A DNA stretch of 64,000 bases from Vibrio sp. NTOU-M3 (GCF_040869035.1 NZ_CP162100.1:2976001-3040000); one strand, 5' to 3'; numbered from the stretch's first letter, positions 9,240 to 18,875 are shown. Notes: generated by a model not told the origin, from the letters alone. Numbers and translations: made by a program.

Positions 9240-9578
9240 CTAACGATATTCTATCGCATACAGCTTGCACCAGTTGTGGCTACTCCCTGCCCATTTTTTA
9301 TTCTCTGCTGTAAGTCCATGAACAATGACGGTCGATTTGGCTTGATAAGCCGCAATAATCATTGAAAGGTTAGCCTCAAAACCAGGATCTCCTTTTGTTA
9401 TCCAGTAGCCAAAACACTGAGAACCCGGGTTTGCCACTTGGAACACTGCATCACCGGCACCAAACTCATTATAAGAAAGCACGCGTGTGATCGTTGTTCT
9501 ACCAGAACTTTCGCGAGTACTGTTTGCCATAACAAAAGCAGGAGCCAATAACATTAATAGTAGAATGTTTTTTTTCAC
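9240..9578 (-). CDS. Small Sec-exported protein, RHS-satellite type A
   Basis: A 112-residue protein. GTG 9578 is chosen over the longer frame because AAGGAG sits 7 bases upstream. A signal peptide (KKNILLLMLLAPAFVMA) precedes a mature domain of about 93 residues with two cysteines (SQCFGY, NWCKLY) that could form a disulfide. The order is strand (TITRVLSY), strand (DAVFQVAN), helix (EANLSMIIAAYQA), strand (STVIVHGL), C-terminal strand (CKLYAIEYR). I recognise this as a type of small exported protein often seen beside SpvB/RHS toxins; no function is established. An OB-fold is inference. It follows the 9614-9988 gene by 35 bp. Confidence 0.75.
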   Translation of the reverse strand: MKKNILLLMLLAPAFVMANSTRESSGRTTITRVLSYNEFGAGDAVFQVANPGSQCFGYWITKGDPGFEANLSMIIAAYQAKSTVIVHGLTAENKKWAGSSHNWCKLYAIEYR

Positions 9579-9613
9579 TTTTATCTCCTTCGATGAAACT
9601 GAAATGAGCAACA

Positions 9614-9988
9614 TTACTTTTCAAGCCATATACGATCTATTTTGGGGAATCCAGATACGCTTCCTCTCATGTGCATAGAAATTCTTCTTCCAGAAGATTG
9701 AGCGGCAAGTGCAGTTGAATAAAATAACTTGGCAAAATCTGGGTTGTCATTAATTTTTATGGCAGCGGCCGTGTGATTAGTCACATCCATTCCCGCTTTA
9801 CCCGGCTCAGATTCCGACATTGGCGCATCAAAATAAACAAGAATCAAGTTACCAGAATTTACATAAATTCTTTCAACCATTCCTACATAAGAGCAATAAC
9901 CACCATAGGTGCTAGAGCATGTTGGAGCACTAGCAAAAGCATTGGTGCTAAGTAATAATGATAAAGCAATGAATAGTTTTAATTTCAT
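9614..9988 (-). CDS. Small Sec-exported protein, RHS-satellite type B
   Basis: A 124-residue protein starting at Met 9988 (ten codons inside the longest frame) so that the signal peptide KLKLFIALSLLLSTNAFA is at the N-terminus. The mature domain has two close cysteines (APTCSSTYGGYCSY), strands VERIYVNSGNLILVYFD, helix NPDFAKLFYSTALAAQ, strand RRISMHMRG and ends DRIWLEK. The element order matches the next gene (9240-9578) although the sequences differ. It is the first gene of the two-gene unit. Part of its 3' half is repeated as a gene fragment at 10878-10929. Confidence 0.75.
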   Translation of the reverse strand: MKLKLFIALSLLLSTNAFASAPTCSSTYGGYCSYVGMVERIYVNSGNLILVYFDAPMSESEPGKAGMDVTNHTAAAIKINDNPDFAKLFYSTALAAQSSGRRISMHMRGSVSGFPKIDRIWLEK

Positions 9989-10222
9989 AATATAATCCAA
10001 CTGTGTTTTTATTTCCATTTAAAATAAGATGTTAACCATATTTATATCGCAGTATTTATAGACTGGTGTCTATTATTAGTAAAAGCATTCTTGTATAGAA
10101 ACAACCAGTAATCATTAGAAAATTAAGCGAAACTCTTAATAATAATCTAAATATATTACTAAACCAATAATTATAAAATCAGCATTTAAATAATTAGGTT
10201 GGTATTTATTGATATTGAATTT

Positions 10223-10564
10223 TTAAGGATTACTAATCCCTACATACACTGGTGAAGGTACTTTACTGTAAGCAGGGAGATTTTTACAAGTATATTGATC
10301 ACCAGAGTAGTAAACAGAAATGTTTTTCCCAGCAGAATGTGAAGTAAGTAAAATACTTAGCATACCTTTACAAGCTTATGGGCTTATACTCCCTCTATCA
10401 GAATCAATATCACAAATAACGGTATAGTCATTTCTATAATCAGTGAGAATATTTATTATTCCATTAGAGCATTGAAGTATGTTCTTAACTTTTCCGTGGC
10501 AAGTAATATCAGCAAAACTTGGTTGGCTAATAAAAGCAAGAAGTAACAAAATTATCTTTTTCAC
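10223..10564 (-). pseudogene. Small Sec-exported protein, RHS-satellite type C, interrupted by an in-frame stop
   Basis: The frame opens at GTG 10564 (AGGA seven bases upstream; an ATG at 10570 is too close to it) with signal peptide KKIILLLLAFISQPSFA, then ITCHGKVKNILQC, a strand INILTDYRNDYTVICDI, and reaches TAA at 10376-10378. Reading on in the same frame gives ACKGMLSILLTSHSAGKNISVYYSG, then CKNLPAYSKVPSPVYVGISNP and a second stop at 10223. The continuation supplies the helix, last strands and cysteines missing from the short product, so a single nonsense change has split a protein of about 113 residues. No frameshift is needed. A sequencing error is the alternative. Confidence 0.72.
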
Positions 10565-10810
10565 TCTCATTTCCTTTAAAAAAAACTAGGTCGTTTATAG
10601 ATATTACATCATTTTTAATATAGTAAAATGGTTCGTATTAAAGATACTTTGTGGATTTCTGGAGCTTCAAAACATTCCAGAAGTTATTATTCCACTGTTT
10701 TTTTACAACATAAACTGATAAAACCAAACTTAATACGTGGATTAACTAGTTTATTTTTAGATCAAAAACAAACTAGTTAGAATGTGCCGTAAAGTATGAT
10801 TTTACAATTT

Positions 10811-10872
10811 AAATATGAGACTCAACAAAGCATCTAGTTTGATAGCAAAGTACAAGACCTGACCCCATTCAA
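10811..10872. repeat. Direct repeat copy 1 (about 60 bp)
   Basis: Begins AAATATGAGACTCAACA and ends GACCTGACCCCATTCA; it matches 10932-10992 with a handful of substitutions. The complementary phrase TGGGGTCAGGTCTTG resembles sequences I associate with REP-associated tyrosine transposase (RAYT) elements, but no transposase gene is present. Confidence 0.65.
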
Positions 10873-10877
10873 CATTT

Positions 10878-10929
10878 GATACGCTTCCTCTCATTTGAAT
10901 AGAGATTCGTCTTCCTGAGGATTGAGCGG
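10878..10929 (-). pseudogene. Fragment of a type B small exported protein gene
   Basis: Read on the minus strand it encodes AQSSGRRISIQMRGSV, against AQSSGRRISMHMRGSVSG in the intact gene at 9614-9988. Only about 17 codons remain, placed between the two direct repeats. A remnant of a second paralogue, or a piece captured during rearrangement. Confidence 0.75.
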
Positions 10930-10931
10930 AA

Positions 10932-10992
10932 AAATATAGAACTCAACAGAGCATCTAGCTTGATAGCAAAGTGTAAGACTTGAGCCCATTCA
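10932..10992. repeat. Direct repeat copy 2 (about 60 bp)
   Basis: Second copy of the repeat at 10811-10872 (AAATATAGAACTCAACA to GACTTGAGCCCATTCA). The two copies flank the gene fragment at 10878-10929. Confidence 0.65.
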
Positions 10993-11054
10993 CTATTGTT
11001 ATAGTCTCATAAATTTTAAAAAACCTCGATAAACAAAGCTATATCAGAATAAAA

Positions 11055-11636
11055 TCAGATTACAGAAGATCTGTTAATATCGAATATATCGATTTGGTGT
11101 TCCTCAAATAACGCCTCAAGCATCGACGCCCCCTCCAACTGCGCATACTTGTACTCTGCTTCCGAAATTGGGATTAACAGGAGCCACGCAACAGTTTTAC
11201 TATCTAACTCAAGCGTCTGTAATCTATCTTCCCATAGAAAAGGGGATACCAGCATTAAATGCTTTAGAGTCTTCGAACAGTTATACATATCAACTATATC
11301 AGGGAAAATCATTCCTGGAGAACAAGGCCACTTTGAATTGATGACACAAAACGCAGCCGTCGTAACTATATTTCCAAAGTCAGAAATAGAATTGGAGCAA
11401 GCGCCCACAAACTCAACTCTGAGATCAATCTCAACACCATCATTGTGAATAGGGTTGTCCGACAAGCCTATCGTGGAATATGAAGTTACTCCTTTTTGAG
11501 GCTGATCTTTGCATGTCAGCAAGTCTACACTGTGTTTCTCAGCTTCGTCCCAGTATGCAGCAACATTTGGCTTCCCACCAAATGCCGCCAAAGCCACCCT
11601 TGCTATGATTTTATTGCTTTCACTTATTTCTGCCAT
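11055..11636 (-). CDS. Suppressor-of-fused (SUFU) family protein, probable immunity protein
   Basis: A 193-residue cytoplasmic protein (no signal peptide) that resembles bacterial SUFU-domain proteins: VEIDLRVEFVGAC, then NIVTTAAFCVINSKWPCSPGMIF and VSPFLWEDRL, and WLLLIPISEAEYKYA near the end. SUFU-family proteins, such as B. subtilis YqcF, are known immunity partners of polymorphic nuclease toxins. It begins 17 bp after the stop of the RHS protein whose C-terminus looks like a GH-E nuclease, exactly the place of an immunity gene. Codon by codon translational coupling is not visible. Assignment to the family is from pattern recognition. Confidence 0.8.
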   Translation of the reverse strand: MAEISESNKIIARVALAAFGGKPNVAAYWDEAEKHSVDLLTCKDQPQKGVTSYSTIGLSDNPIHNDGVEIDLRVEFVGACSNSISDFGNIVTTAAFCVINSKWPCSPGMIFPDIVDMYNCSKTLKHLMLVSPFLWEDRLQTLELDSKTVAWLLLIPISEAEYKYAQLEGASMLEALFEEHQIDIFDINRSSVI

Positions 11637-11653
11637 AAGTTCTCTCTAAATTC

Positions 11654-14600
11654 TTAAGGACCAAAGTAACTATTAGTCTTGTCTTCACCTTTGTGGCTTC
11701 GATTGGAGCTAGGTAATTCAGGACGATAATTGTTTGGATTATTATGCTCGTCTAAGAACTGCTTTCGACTAATGCCACGTTCTTCAGCACTCTTTTTGTG
11801 TTTTCTGAATTCATGTCCTGGCTTATGTCCCATATCCCAAGCTTTATCTTTGCTCATAAAACGACCTGTAGCTGGATCTCTAACCTGCCCAGTAGAAGTT
11901 TCTTTCGCACTCTCCCAAACTTTGTCTCTTACACCAGCTCTATAGCCTGAAGGGCGCGAATAATCTACCCCTTTGGCAACCCGATTCGCAACCCGATTCG
12001 CAATTCGAACCCCTGTGGCTGCATTACCAACTCCAGGAACAGCACCAGCAGCAGATAAAGCTGCATTGCCGATTTGCCCTCTACCTAAGTATACCGCAGC
12101 ATTCAGTAAATCGGCACCAATACCAATGCCAGGAATTTGTCCTGCAACATCGAGCACTTCATTAACACCATCAAGGAAATCACTCCAACTCCAGCTTTCT
12201 TCTGGAACTTCTTCCGGAACCTCAGGCGCGTTAGGATCTTCTTCATCAGGCATTCCTGGAGATTTAGGTGTTGCTGGTGTCTCTGGTTCAGCTATAGATT
12301 CCTGATTTTCTTCTGGTGGGGTTGATGGTCTATCATCTCCTGAGCCGCTACCACCAGCACCTTCACCACCGCCGCTTGGAGGATTAGGGGCAGGCTCAGG
12401 ATCATTATCGTCATTACCATTATCATTTTCTTTTGGCGGTTCATATTGGCCAAGCCCATCACCATTACCAGCACCTTCAACTAATCGATACCCTGTAGGA
12501 TCAATATACTTCAGTGGGTTATTCCACACATACGCATAACGGTTAAAGCTATTGGTAACAAATGGGGCTTGAACAATAGGGTCTGGGCTAATAAACCGAC
12601 CTAATTCTTGATCGTAAACCCGCCCATTCATGTGCACTAGGCCAACTTCAACAATCTCTTCGTGTCCTGTATAGCCCCGGTTCGTGATCGCTTGCTGTAC
12701 AACCTCAAGCGGCCCTTCTTCTCGCCAAGCCACTTTACGTTGTTTACCCCAAGTGTCGTAGCTTCGCCGCTCAACCACCAACCCATAACCATCAGTGATC
12801 ATGTCAACGGAATTCAGCGCATCATAATGAAGATAACGTATTTGTTTATCTTTAAGAGCGTCGTCCGCACCTTTGATTTGGGTATTCAGTGCAATGAGCT
12901 TCCCATCTGCATAAACAAAGTGCTTGTGTTGTACATCCCCCGTATTGGTGTCAGTTACACGCTCGTAAGATTTACCAAAGTAGAATGTTTCAATTCCTTC
13001 ACTGGTTTTCTTCAAATAACGGTTGTGGTTTGCATCGTAAGTAAACTCAACGGTATGCCCATCCCGAGTAATTTTGATTGGCTTATTAAATGGAGACCAT
13101 TCCAACACTCGTTCATCTTCACTGACATTATCAGCAAAGGCTCTGAGCATATTACCAGCTTTGTCGTACTGGTAGTTTAGGCCATTGGCTTTGGTTACTG
13201 CGTGTGGGCCTGCACTTTGCCCACTATAGTGATAATCACCAATACCAGATTTGAAGGTAATGTTACCCAACTTATCGTATTGGAATGTGGTGGAGCCAGA
13301 GAAGTCAGGGTTGTTTAAGCCATGTCTGTTTTTATCTGCCAGCGAGACATTATTGTTAACAACACGATCTAACGCGTCATAACTCCAAGTATCCGTAATC
13401 CCGAGCTGCTCGTCATAACGGTACGTCACGTTGTTATGATTATCATATCGGTATTCAATAAAGCGGATATTTCTTCCTGCGGTTGTACTGCCTGATAATT
13501 TAGGATCAAACAGCATGTTGCCTTTATGAGTGGTGATGTAGTTTGGTCTGCCAGTATTGGCATCGTGGTTGTAGGTATTGACCAAACCGTTACCTAAGGT
13601 TTCCGATAAGGTATGATCATAAGCATCGGTTTCTCGACGTTGCCAATAATATATGTAAGCTGGGTTATCTAATGAAGCTTCTAACTCTGATTGAGTTAGA
13701 ATGGTATTGAGGTGGTCAGCTTGGCTCGCTTGCTGTGTGTTGGCACAATCAGTACGTAAAGATGCATCAATTTGTGTCCCACCAAGCTGGTTGGCAAAAT
13801 CACAATAAAGGCCACTCAGTTTGGCTACTTCCTCAGATAAGTTGATGAGTTTGCTTGCAAGCTCGGTATAAAACTTATAGCTACTACCCGCAATGGTTGC
13901 GGCTTCAGACAGATCGTCTGCTGCAAATAATAATTCCTGACGTGTATCGTTATCAGCCTTCGCCACGTAAATATCTCGTTGGCTCATGAGATCTTTTTGC
14001 CCGTTGCCATCATAGTCCATGAGCAAGAAGTCATGCGCTGCGGTCAATGGCAAACTGTTAAACTCACTAGCACTAACAGAGTGAAGCGTCGCAGTATAAT
14101 CTCGGATACCGGGCTTACTGGTATTAGCGAGTGTTGTAGTTAACTTGTAAATGGCTCCTTCTAAGGTGATATCTAAAGGAATGGATACGTCATCGTGCAA
14201 AATAACCCACGTCGCAGGGCGAAGGAAGCATTCTCCTTGCGTATTACACCATTGTTTGTAGCGATAACCATTGCCTAGTAGTGCTTGGGATGAGGTATCT
14301 AGGTTGTGAACGTTAACGGTTTCACGTTCATATTCTGCCGCCTTGTTGGCAAAGAAGCTTTCTTGAGTAGCGTAACGTTCTGCTTTCGTTAGATACTGTT
14401 GGGCTTGTGCAATAGCCTGATTCAAAAGCTGCCTAATATCTTCACGGAAACTGGCACTAGTAAATGCGTCATCCGCGTAGGTTTTCGGGCTACGAACAGC
14501 TGAAACATAGCCGTATGGGTTGTAAACATATTCAACAGCCAGACGATCACTACTATTTTGTGTTCTCAGCAATGTCGCTGTGCCTGCTAATGTGGTATCA

Positions 14601-17600
14601 ACCCCATTTGGCCTTACTTCTCTCGAGACACGTTCGTAATCATCATAAAAATAGTGTGTGCTGAACTTTTCATTGTTCACACGAACTGTAATTTCTTCTG
14701 ATAATCCCTGAGCATTGTAGTAATAGTCGGTTTGATTCCCGTTACCGCTGAAGCCAGATAGCGTTCCAATTGCACCACGCTCATCATATCGCCATGTCGA
14801 AACGCTTGTACCATCTTTCTGCTCAGTTTTACGTCCTAACGCATCGTATTTAATTGTGGTTTCTACCCCATTAGCATCGCGCTTGTATATCAGCTCTCCG
14901 GCAGCATTGTAGGTGTAGTACCATTTCCCCATATCCGGGTCATCAAGATAGTTACGATGGCCTAAGTTATCGTAGCGAATATGTGTGGTATTGCCGTCAG
15001 AGTCTATACTGGTGCGGAGTTTGCCGTCTGGGTAGTAGTTGTAAGTTTGGAATGCACCAAGAGGTTCATCTTTTCGAAGAATATGTCCCAACACATTGGT
15101 TACAGTGCTGTGACTATACCCTCGCGCGTCTGTAATGGTGGTTTTATAACCATCATATTGAGTTGTAAATTCAGCGCGACCACCACGGTTTGCAGGCTCT
15201 GACTTCGTTATTTCTCGATTCAAAGCATCATAACTAAACGTGACATATGGGGCAGGAGTTACGGCACCAATAAATTGAGGACGAGTCATTCGAATTTTGC
15301 GTCCATCACGGTCCCAGATTGTGTCTGAAACAACTAACTTGCCACTAAAACCAGAGTGAAGCTTACGAACCTCTCTACCAGCATAGTCGAAATGAGTAAT
15401 GATTTGCCCACCGGTTGCTGGCTTTGTAACAACACAGCTTACTGTTTGTGGCGTTGCATTCAGACACTTATCTGCAAGCCAATACTCTGTATTGTTAATA
15501 TTTCCCTTGCCCGGTAGGGTTTGGGTTCTCTGTCTTGAGTATTCATCGTAGGTAAAACTGGTCTTTCTCGCTTTTAAAGGGCTGGTACTTTCGGTAATCA
15601 GACCTTGAGCGTTATAAGAGACATTGGTTGTATGCCCTTTGGCATTCGTGAGTGATGAAACAGTTAACCCTTGCTCGTCATAGCGGGTGTTGGTTGTTCG
15701 CTCAGGTAGATCAGTACCTGAGGAGCTTTGCTTCGTAACATTTCCCCATTGATCATACTCAAAACTTTGTGTGATTGATTTAGCACTACTGCTTAAAGAA
15801 CCAGACTCATAATCAGAGCTAGTTGTGGTACTACTTTGCAAGAAGCCGTTTGAGTCGTAATTTAACTGATTAACTACAGTGCGGCTAAGTGGCGTAATGC
15901 CTGAAAGATCTTTGATTGTCGTACTAGATTCTTTCACAGCGCCAACTTGCCAGAAGTTGTCACCCGTTTCACTTACTAACTCGGTACGCGTTAATTTAGT
16001 GGAGCTAAACTCCATATTCCCGTCACCATCTGAGTCACTATAAGTGTAACTACCACAAGATACAGGATTAGCAGAATTAAAGGCTGATGCGGTAGTTTGA
16101 ACCAGTTCACCTTGATAGGCCGTCAACCCATCTAAATCAGTATGGTGTGACGTAACTTGATATTTGTAATAGTCATTGTATCGCTGTAATACCAAAGGAA
16201 TATCAACGTCACTATGAATCAAAACAATATGGTCATTCGGTTTAAAATAAATATCCCCGTTGGCGGCGCAATACTTATTTAAACCCGCTTTATAACCAGA
16301 AAGCAGCTGAGGTAGATTACTAATATTACTAACACTTGTTATGTCATAGATATGGTGGTTTTTGTTAACCCCTGTCGATACATAACTAAATTCGCTGGAA
16401 GTTTCAAACTTTCCGGCCCCTTCTAAATCACTAGAGATAACGGTGCTTTCATGTGTTAAGTTACCAAAGCGATCTAGAGCTCGGCTTTTTTCCTCTAGCT
16501 TTTCTACCTTCCCCTTCGTTAACCCATATTTTTTCTTGGTTACCTTGTTCGCATATATCTGATAGTACTTCGCGTTGTACCCATCACGTGTCGTGACGTT
16601 ATATTCATACTGCGTATCAGATATTAGCGTGTCATTTTTAAAAACTTTGACTTGGAGAGGTTTACCATTAGCTAGGAGTTGATTGTCTTGGACAAATACC
16701 GTTTCTACTTTGGTTGTAACTTCACCGGAAATGGTTTTCGTGATCTTGTTAAAACCCAGAAACCCATGACCTTTTTGATGGCTTTTTGCACCTTGATACT
16801 GGTAACTGTACGTTGTTTTTCCGTAGCCCTTCGGTGCTTTTTCGAATGATGCTACTAAGTAGCGCTTTGGTGTGACATTTTTAACCGGATATGAACCTAC
16901 ACTTGATGGCTTGGTGTATACACTTTCATCAACTGCCGGTTTATAGTTAATAGTAAATTCAACGCCGACTTCTTCAATCGTTGTTATCTTGTCTTGTGCG
17001 TAGGCGGTAGAGTGCTTTATATGTGCGTTCGTATGATCAATAACACTTTCACCAGCCACTGCAATTGACCTTAGCTGCAATACTGTTGTATCTGCACGAG
17101 TCAGAATATCAACCCATCCATCTCCATTAATATCTTGCGTCGAAAATATTTTTTCTCCAGCATTTAGAAGGACAGTATTACCAATTGTGCCATTTACATT
17201 TTTATAGAATGACTGGTTATACCCAAGTTCTGGGTAGCCATCATTATTAATATCAGCAAAATAGATCGAGTCTTCGTGGCTAACCTGATGGTTTAGTTTT
17301 TGTGGTTCGGTATATGCCACACCATTAAACAAATACAGATATAAATTGTCAGTTGTTGTGCTCGACCCCATCACTACGTCTAAATAACCATCGTTATTGA
17401 CGTCAGAAAAAGCTTTTAGCACCCGTCCACTAGCAGAAGGAAGTGTTTTTAACGAACTCCCAGTTATCTGATAACGGTAACTACCATTTGGAATATCAAA
17501 TTTATGCTTATCAGCAATCCCATCACCATTAATATCGACTGCCGAATAGCCTGATTGCGCCGACTCAGTGCCATTCCCATTGAAGTCACCGTAATTGACA

Positions 17601-18856
17601 CCATTAGAACCATAACGACACTGCTCTCCTGAGCAAGCGCTAAACTGACAGTAGTTCCCGAAGCTTCCGTTACCATCTGAAAATGATGATGCAACGTTTG
17701 AAGTACAGGTATCTCTAGCAATACTCGGTGAAAATGTGTTCCCAGTTAATGCATATGACGTTAGCCCGTTATATAGTTTCCCACTAAGATCTTTGACATT
17801 CATTTTGCCGTCTGCCTGGGTAGATACCGTGCCATAAACTTCACTCACGCCATCCCCATCATTATCAAAATACCGAGGGGCTTTAAAGCCAGTGCTTACT
17901 GCGCTATTTAGGCTTACTTTATCGCGCCCGCTCCAGCTGAACTTTATGTCGGTCGAACAGCTAGACTGTGCGCAATACTTTAAGGATTTGATTTGTGAGC
18001 GAGAAGTACCAGCAGAATACTGATATGTGACTTTATAGGAACCAATTTTACTTCCTGCACTGTCATAAGTGCTTACTTCCGATAAACGCTGATTTCGTTT
18101 TAAAAGTGAACCGCCGAGATACTGAGTTGTGGCATCACTTCGACTTTCATAAACAAACTTAACTTTACCCCCGACATAACTCATTTCATTGATACGATGT
18201 GTACCATTTGTGCTGTCTTCCGCATAAGAAATATTGATGTGGTTTTGTTTGCTAGTGTCGGTAATTTTATTGACAGCCCATTTATACACATGCGCTTGCC
18301 CTGGCAGCTCAGCGCGAGAATCCGCAGTAGCACCATATTCGTAGACAGAGCCATCTTTACGCCAAATTTTAAAATAGGAAGGGCCGTTACCTGAGCGACC
18401 AAAAGAGACAATTTTCGAATAGCCGTTATTTTCTAAGCGGTATTCCGTCAGGTTTTCCCCATCTCTCCCTGACACCGCAATCAGCCTTTGCCCATCGAGA
18501 CAATAACGATCATCAGCATTAAAGTTAACGCCGCCCCAACGACCATCTTTGGCTAAGTTTTTACCACAACGTGAAATATTGGAAAGCCCTCCAATGCTCC
18601 ACCCCATACCCAGAGGGCCATTGGGTGAGTCACTTCGGTATTCCAGAGATAAAGAGGGTTGATGACCAGCACGCCCAGGCGATACGGAAAGCGGCAAAGA
18701 GTAAGTCGCTTGTCCGCCAGACGCTGCAAATTCACCAGAAAGCTGAATGGCTTTATCTGCACTTGGCGTTAGTGCTTGCACTGAAGAAGAGGAAATTGCC
18801 AAAAGTAACGAGGCAATACAATGGATGTAGATACGATATGTTGGGGAATTTTTCAT
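11654..18856 (-). CDS. Secreted SpvB / FG-GAP / RHS polymorphic toxin with GH-E nuclease-like C-terminus
   Basis: A giant protein of 2400 residues. In order: signal peptide (1-28, ending SSVQA); SpvB-type N-terminal domain (about 35-310, SYLPLSVSPGRAGHQPSLSL-like, GPLGMGWSIGG); five or so FG-GAP/calcium-loop repeats (about 320-600, such as DINGDGIAD and DVNNDGYLD); long RHS/YD repeat regions (about 1000-1480 and 1740-2000); the RHS core ending GRFISPDPIV and NPLKYIDPTGY (about 2122); an acidic Gly/Pro/Glu linker; a hydrophobic Gly/Ala segment (about 2215-2280); and a tip (about 2318-2400) with WDMGHKPGHEFRKH and NNPNNYRPE, fitting the GH-E HNH/Endo VII-type nucleases. By analogy with TcB-TcC and Rhs shells, the tip would be caged in the RHS cocoon and cleaved after the core. 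The signal peptide implies Sec export; no VgrG or PAAR is nearby. The SUFU immunity candidate follows. Confidence 0.9.
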   Translation of the reverse strand: MKNSPTYRIYIHCIASLLLAISSSSVQALTPSADKAIQLSGEFAASGGQATYSLPLSVSPGRAGHQPSLSLEYRSDSPNGPLGMGWSIGGLSNISRCGKNLAKDGRWGGVNFNADDRYCLDGQRLIAVSGRDGENLTEYRLENNGYSKIVSFGRSGNGPSYFKIWRKDGSVYEYGATADSRAELPGQAHVYKWAVNKITDTSKQNHINISYAEDSTNGTHRINEMSYVGGKVKFVYESRSDATTQYLGGSLLKRNQRLSEVSTYDSAGSKIGSYKVTYQYSAGTSRSQIKSLKYCAQSSCSTDIKFSWSGRDKVSLNSAVSTGFKAPRYFDNDGDGVSEVYGTVSTQADGKMNVKDLSGKLYNGLTSYALTGNTFSPSIARDTCTSNVASSFSDGNGSFGNYCQFSACSGEQCRYGSNGVNYGDFNGNGTESAQSGYSAVDINGDGIADKHKFDIPNGSYRYQITGSSLKTLPSASGRVLKAFSDVNNDGYLDVVMGSSTTTDNLYLYLFNGVAYTEPQKLNHQVSHEDSIYFADINNDGYPELGYNQSFYKNVNGTIGNTVLLNAGEKIFSTQDINGDGWVDILTRADTTVLQLRSIAVAGESVIDHTNAHIKHSTAYAQDKITTIEEVGVEFTINYKPAVDESVYTKPSSVGSYPVKNVTPKRYLVASFEKAPKGYGKTTYSYQYQGAKSHQKGHGFLGFNKITKTISGEVTTKVETVFVQDNQLLANGKPLQVKVFKNDTLISDTQYEYNVTTRDGYNAKYYQIYANKVTKKKYGLTKGKVEKLEEKSRALDRFGNLTHESTVISSDLEGAGKFETSSEFSYVSTGVNKNHHIYDITSVSNISNLPQLLSGYKAGLNKYCAANGDIYFKPNDHIVLIHSDVDIPLVLQRYNDYYKYQVTSHHTDLDGLTAYQGELVQTTASAFNSANPVSCGSYTYSDSDGDGNMEFSSTKLTRTELVSETGDNFWQVGAVKESSTTIKDLSGITPLSRTVVNQLNYDSNGFLQSSTTTSSDYESGSLSSSAKSITQSFEYDQWGNVTKQSSSGTDLPERTTNTRYDEQGLTVSSLTNAKGHTTNVSYNAQGLITESTSPLKARKTSFTYDEYSRQRTQTLPGKGNINNTEYWLADKCLNATPQTVSCVVTKPATGGQIITHFDYAGREVRKLHSGFSGKLVVSDTIWDRDGRKIRMTRPQFIGAVTPAPYVTFSYDALNREITKSEPANRGGRAEFTTQYDGYKTTITDARGYSHSTVTNVLGHILRKDEPLGAFQTYNYYPDGKLRTSIDSDGNTTHIRYDNLGHRNYLDDPDMGKWYYTYNAAGELIYKRDANGVETTIKYDALGRKTEQKDGTSVSTWRYDERGAIGTLSGFSGNGNQTDYYYNAQGLSEEITVRVNNEKFSTHYFYDDYERVSREVRPNGVDTTLAGTATLLRTQNSSDRLAVEYVYNPYGYVSAVRSPKTYADDAFTSASFREDIRQLLNQAIAQAQQYLTKAERYATQESFFANKAAEYERETVNVHNLDTSSQALLGNGYRYKQWCNTQGECFLRPATWVILHDDVSIPLDITLEGAIYKLTTTLANTSKPGIRDYTATLHSVSASEFNSLPLTAAHDFLLMDYDGNGQKDLMSQRDIYVAKADNDTRQELLFAADDLSEAATIAGSSYKFYTELASKLINLSEEVAKLSGLYCDFANQLGGTQIDASLRTDCANTQQASQADHLNTILTQSELEASLDNPAYIYYWQRRETDAYDHTLSETLGNGLVNTYNHDANTGRPNYITTHKGNMLFDPKLSGSTTAGRNIRFIEYRYDNHNNVTYRYDEQLGITDTWSYDALDRVVNNNVSLADKNRHGLNNPDFSGSTTFQYDKLGNITFKSGIGDYHYSGQSAGPHAVTKANGLNYQYDKAGNMLRAFADNVSEDERVLEWSPFNKPIKITRDGHTVEFTYDANHNRYLKKTSEGIETFYFGKSYERVTDTNTGDVQHKHFVYADGKLIALNTQIKGADDALKDKQIRYLHYDALNSVDMITDGYGLVVERRSYDTWGKQRKVAWREEGPLEVVQQAITNRGYTGHEEIVEVGLVHMNGRVYDQELGRFISPDPIVQAPFVTNSFNRYAYVWNNPLKYIDPTGYRLVEGAGNGDGLGQYEPPKENDNGNDDNDPEPAPNPPSGGGEGAGGSGSGDDRPSTPPEENQESIAEPETPATPKSPGMPDEEDPNAPEVPEEVPEESWSWSDFLDGVNEVLDVAGQIPGIGIGADLLNAAVYLGRGQIGNAALSAAGAVPGVGNAATGVRIANRVANRVAKGVDYSRPSGYRAGVRDKVWESAKETSTGQVRDPATGRFMSKDKAWDMGHKPGHEFRKHKKSAEERGISRKQFLDEHNNPNNYRPELPSSNRSHKGEDKTNSYFGP

Positions 18857-18875
18857 ATTAAACCACTGCTTATAG

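Noticed and set aside
12662..13180. 172-codon ORF opposite the RHS gene
   Set aside because: It lies in the highly constrained RHS core; no signal of its own coding use.
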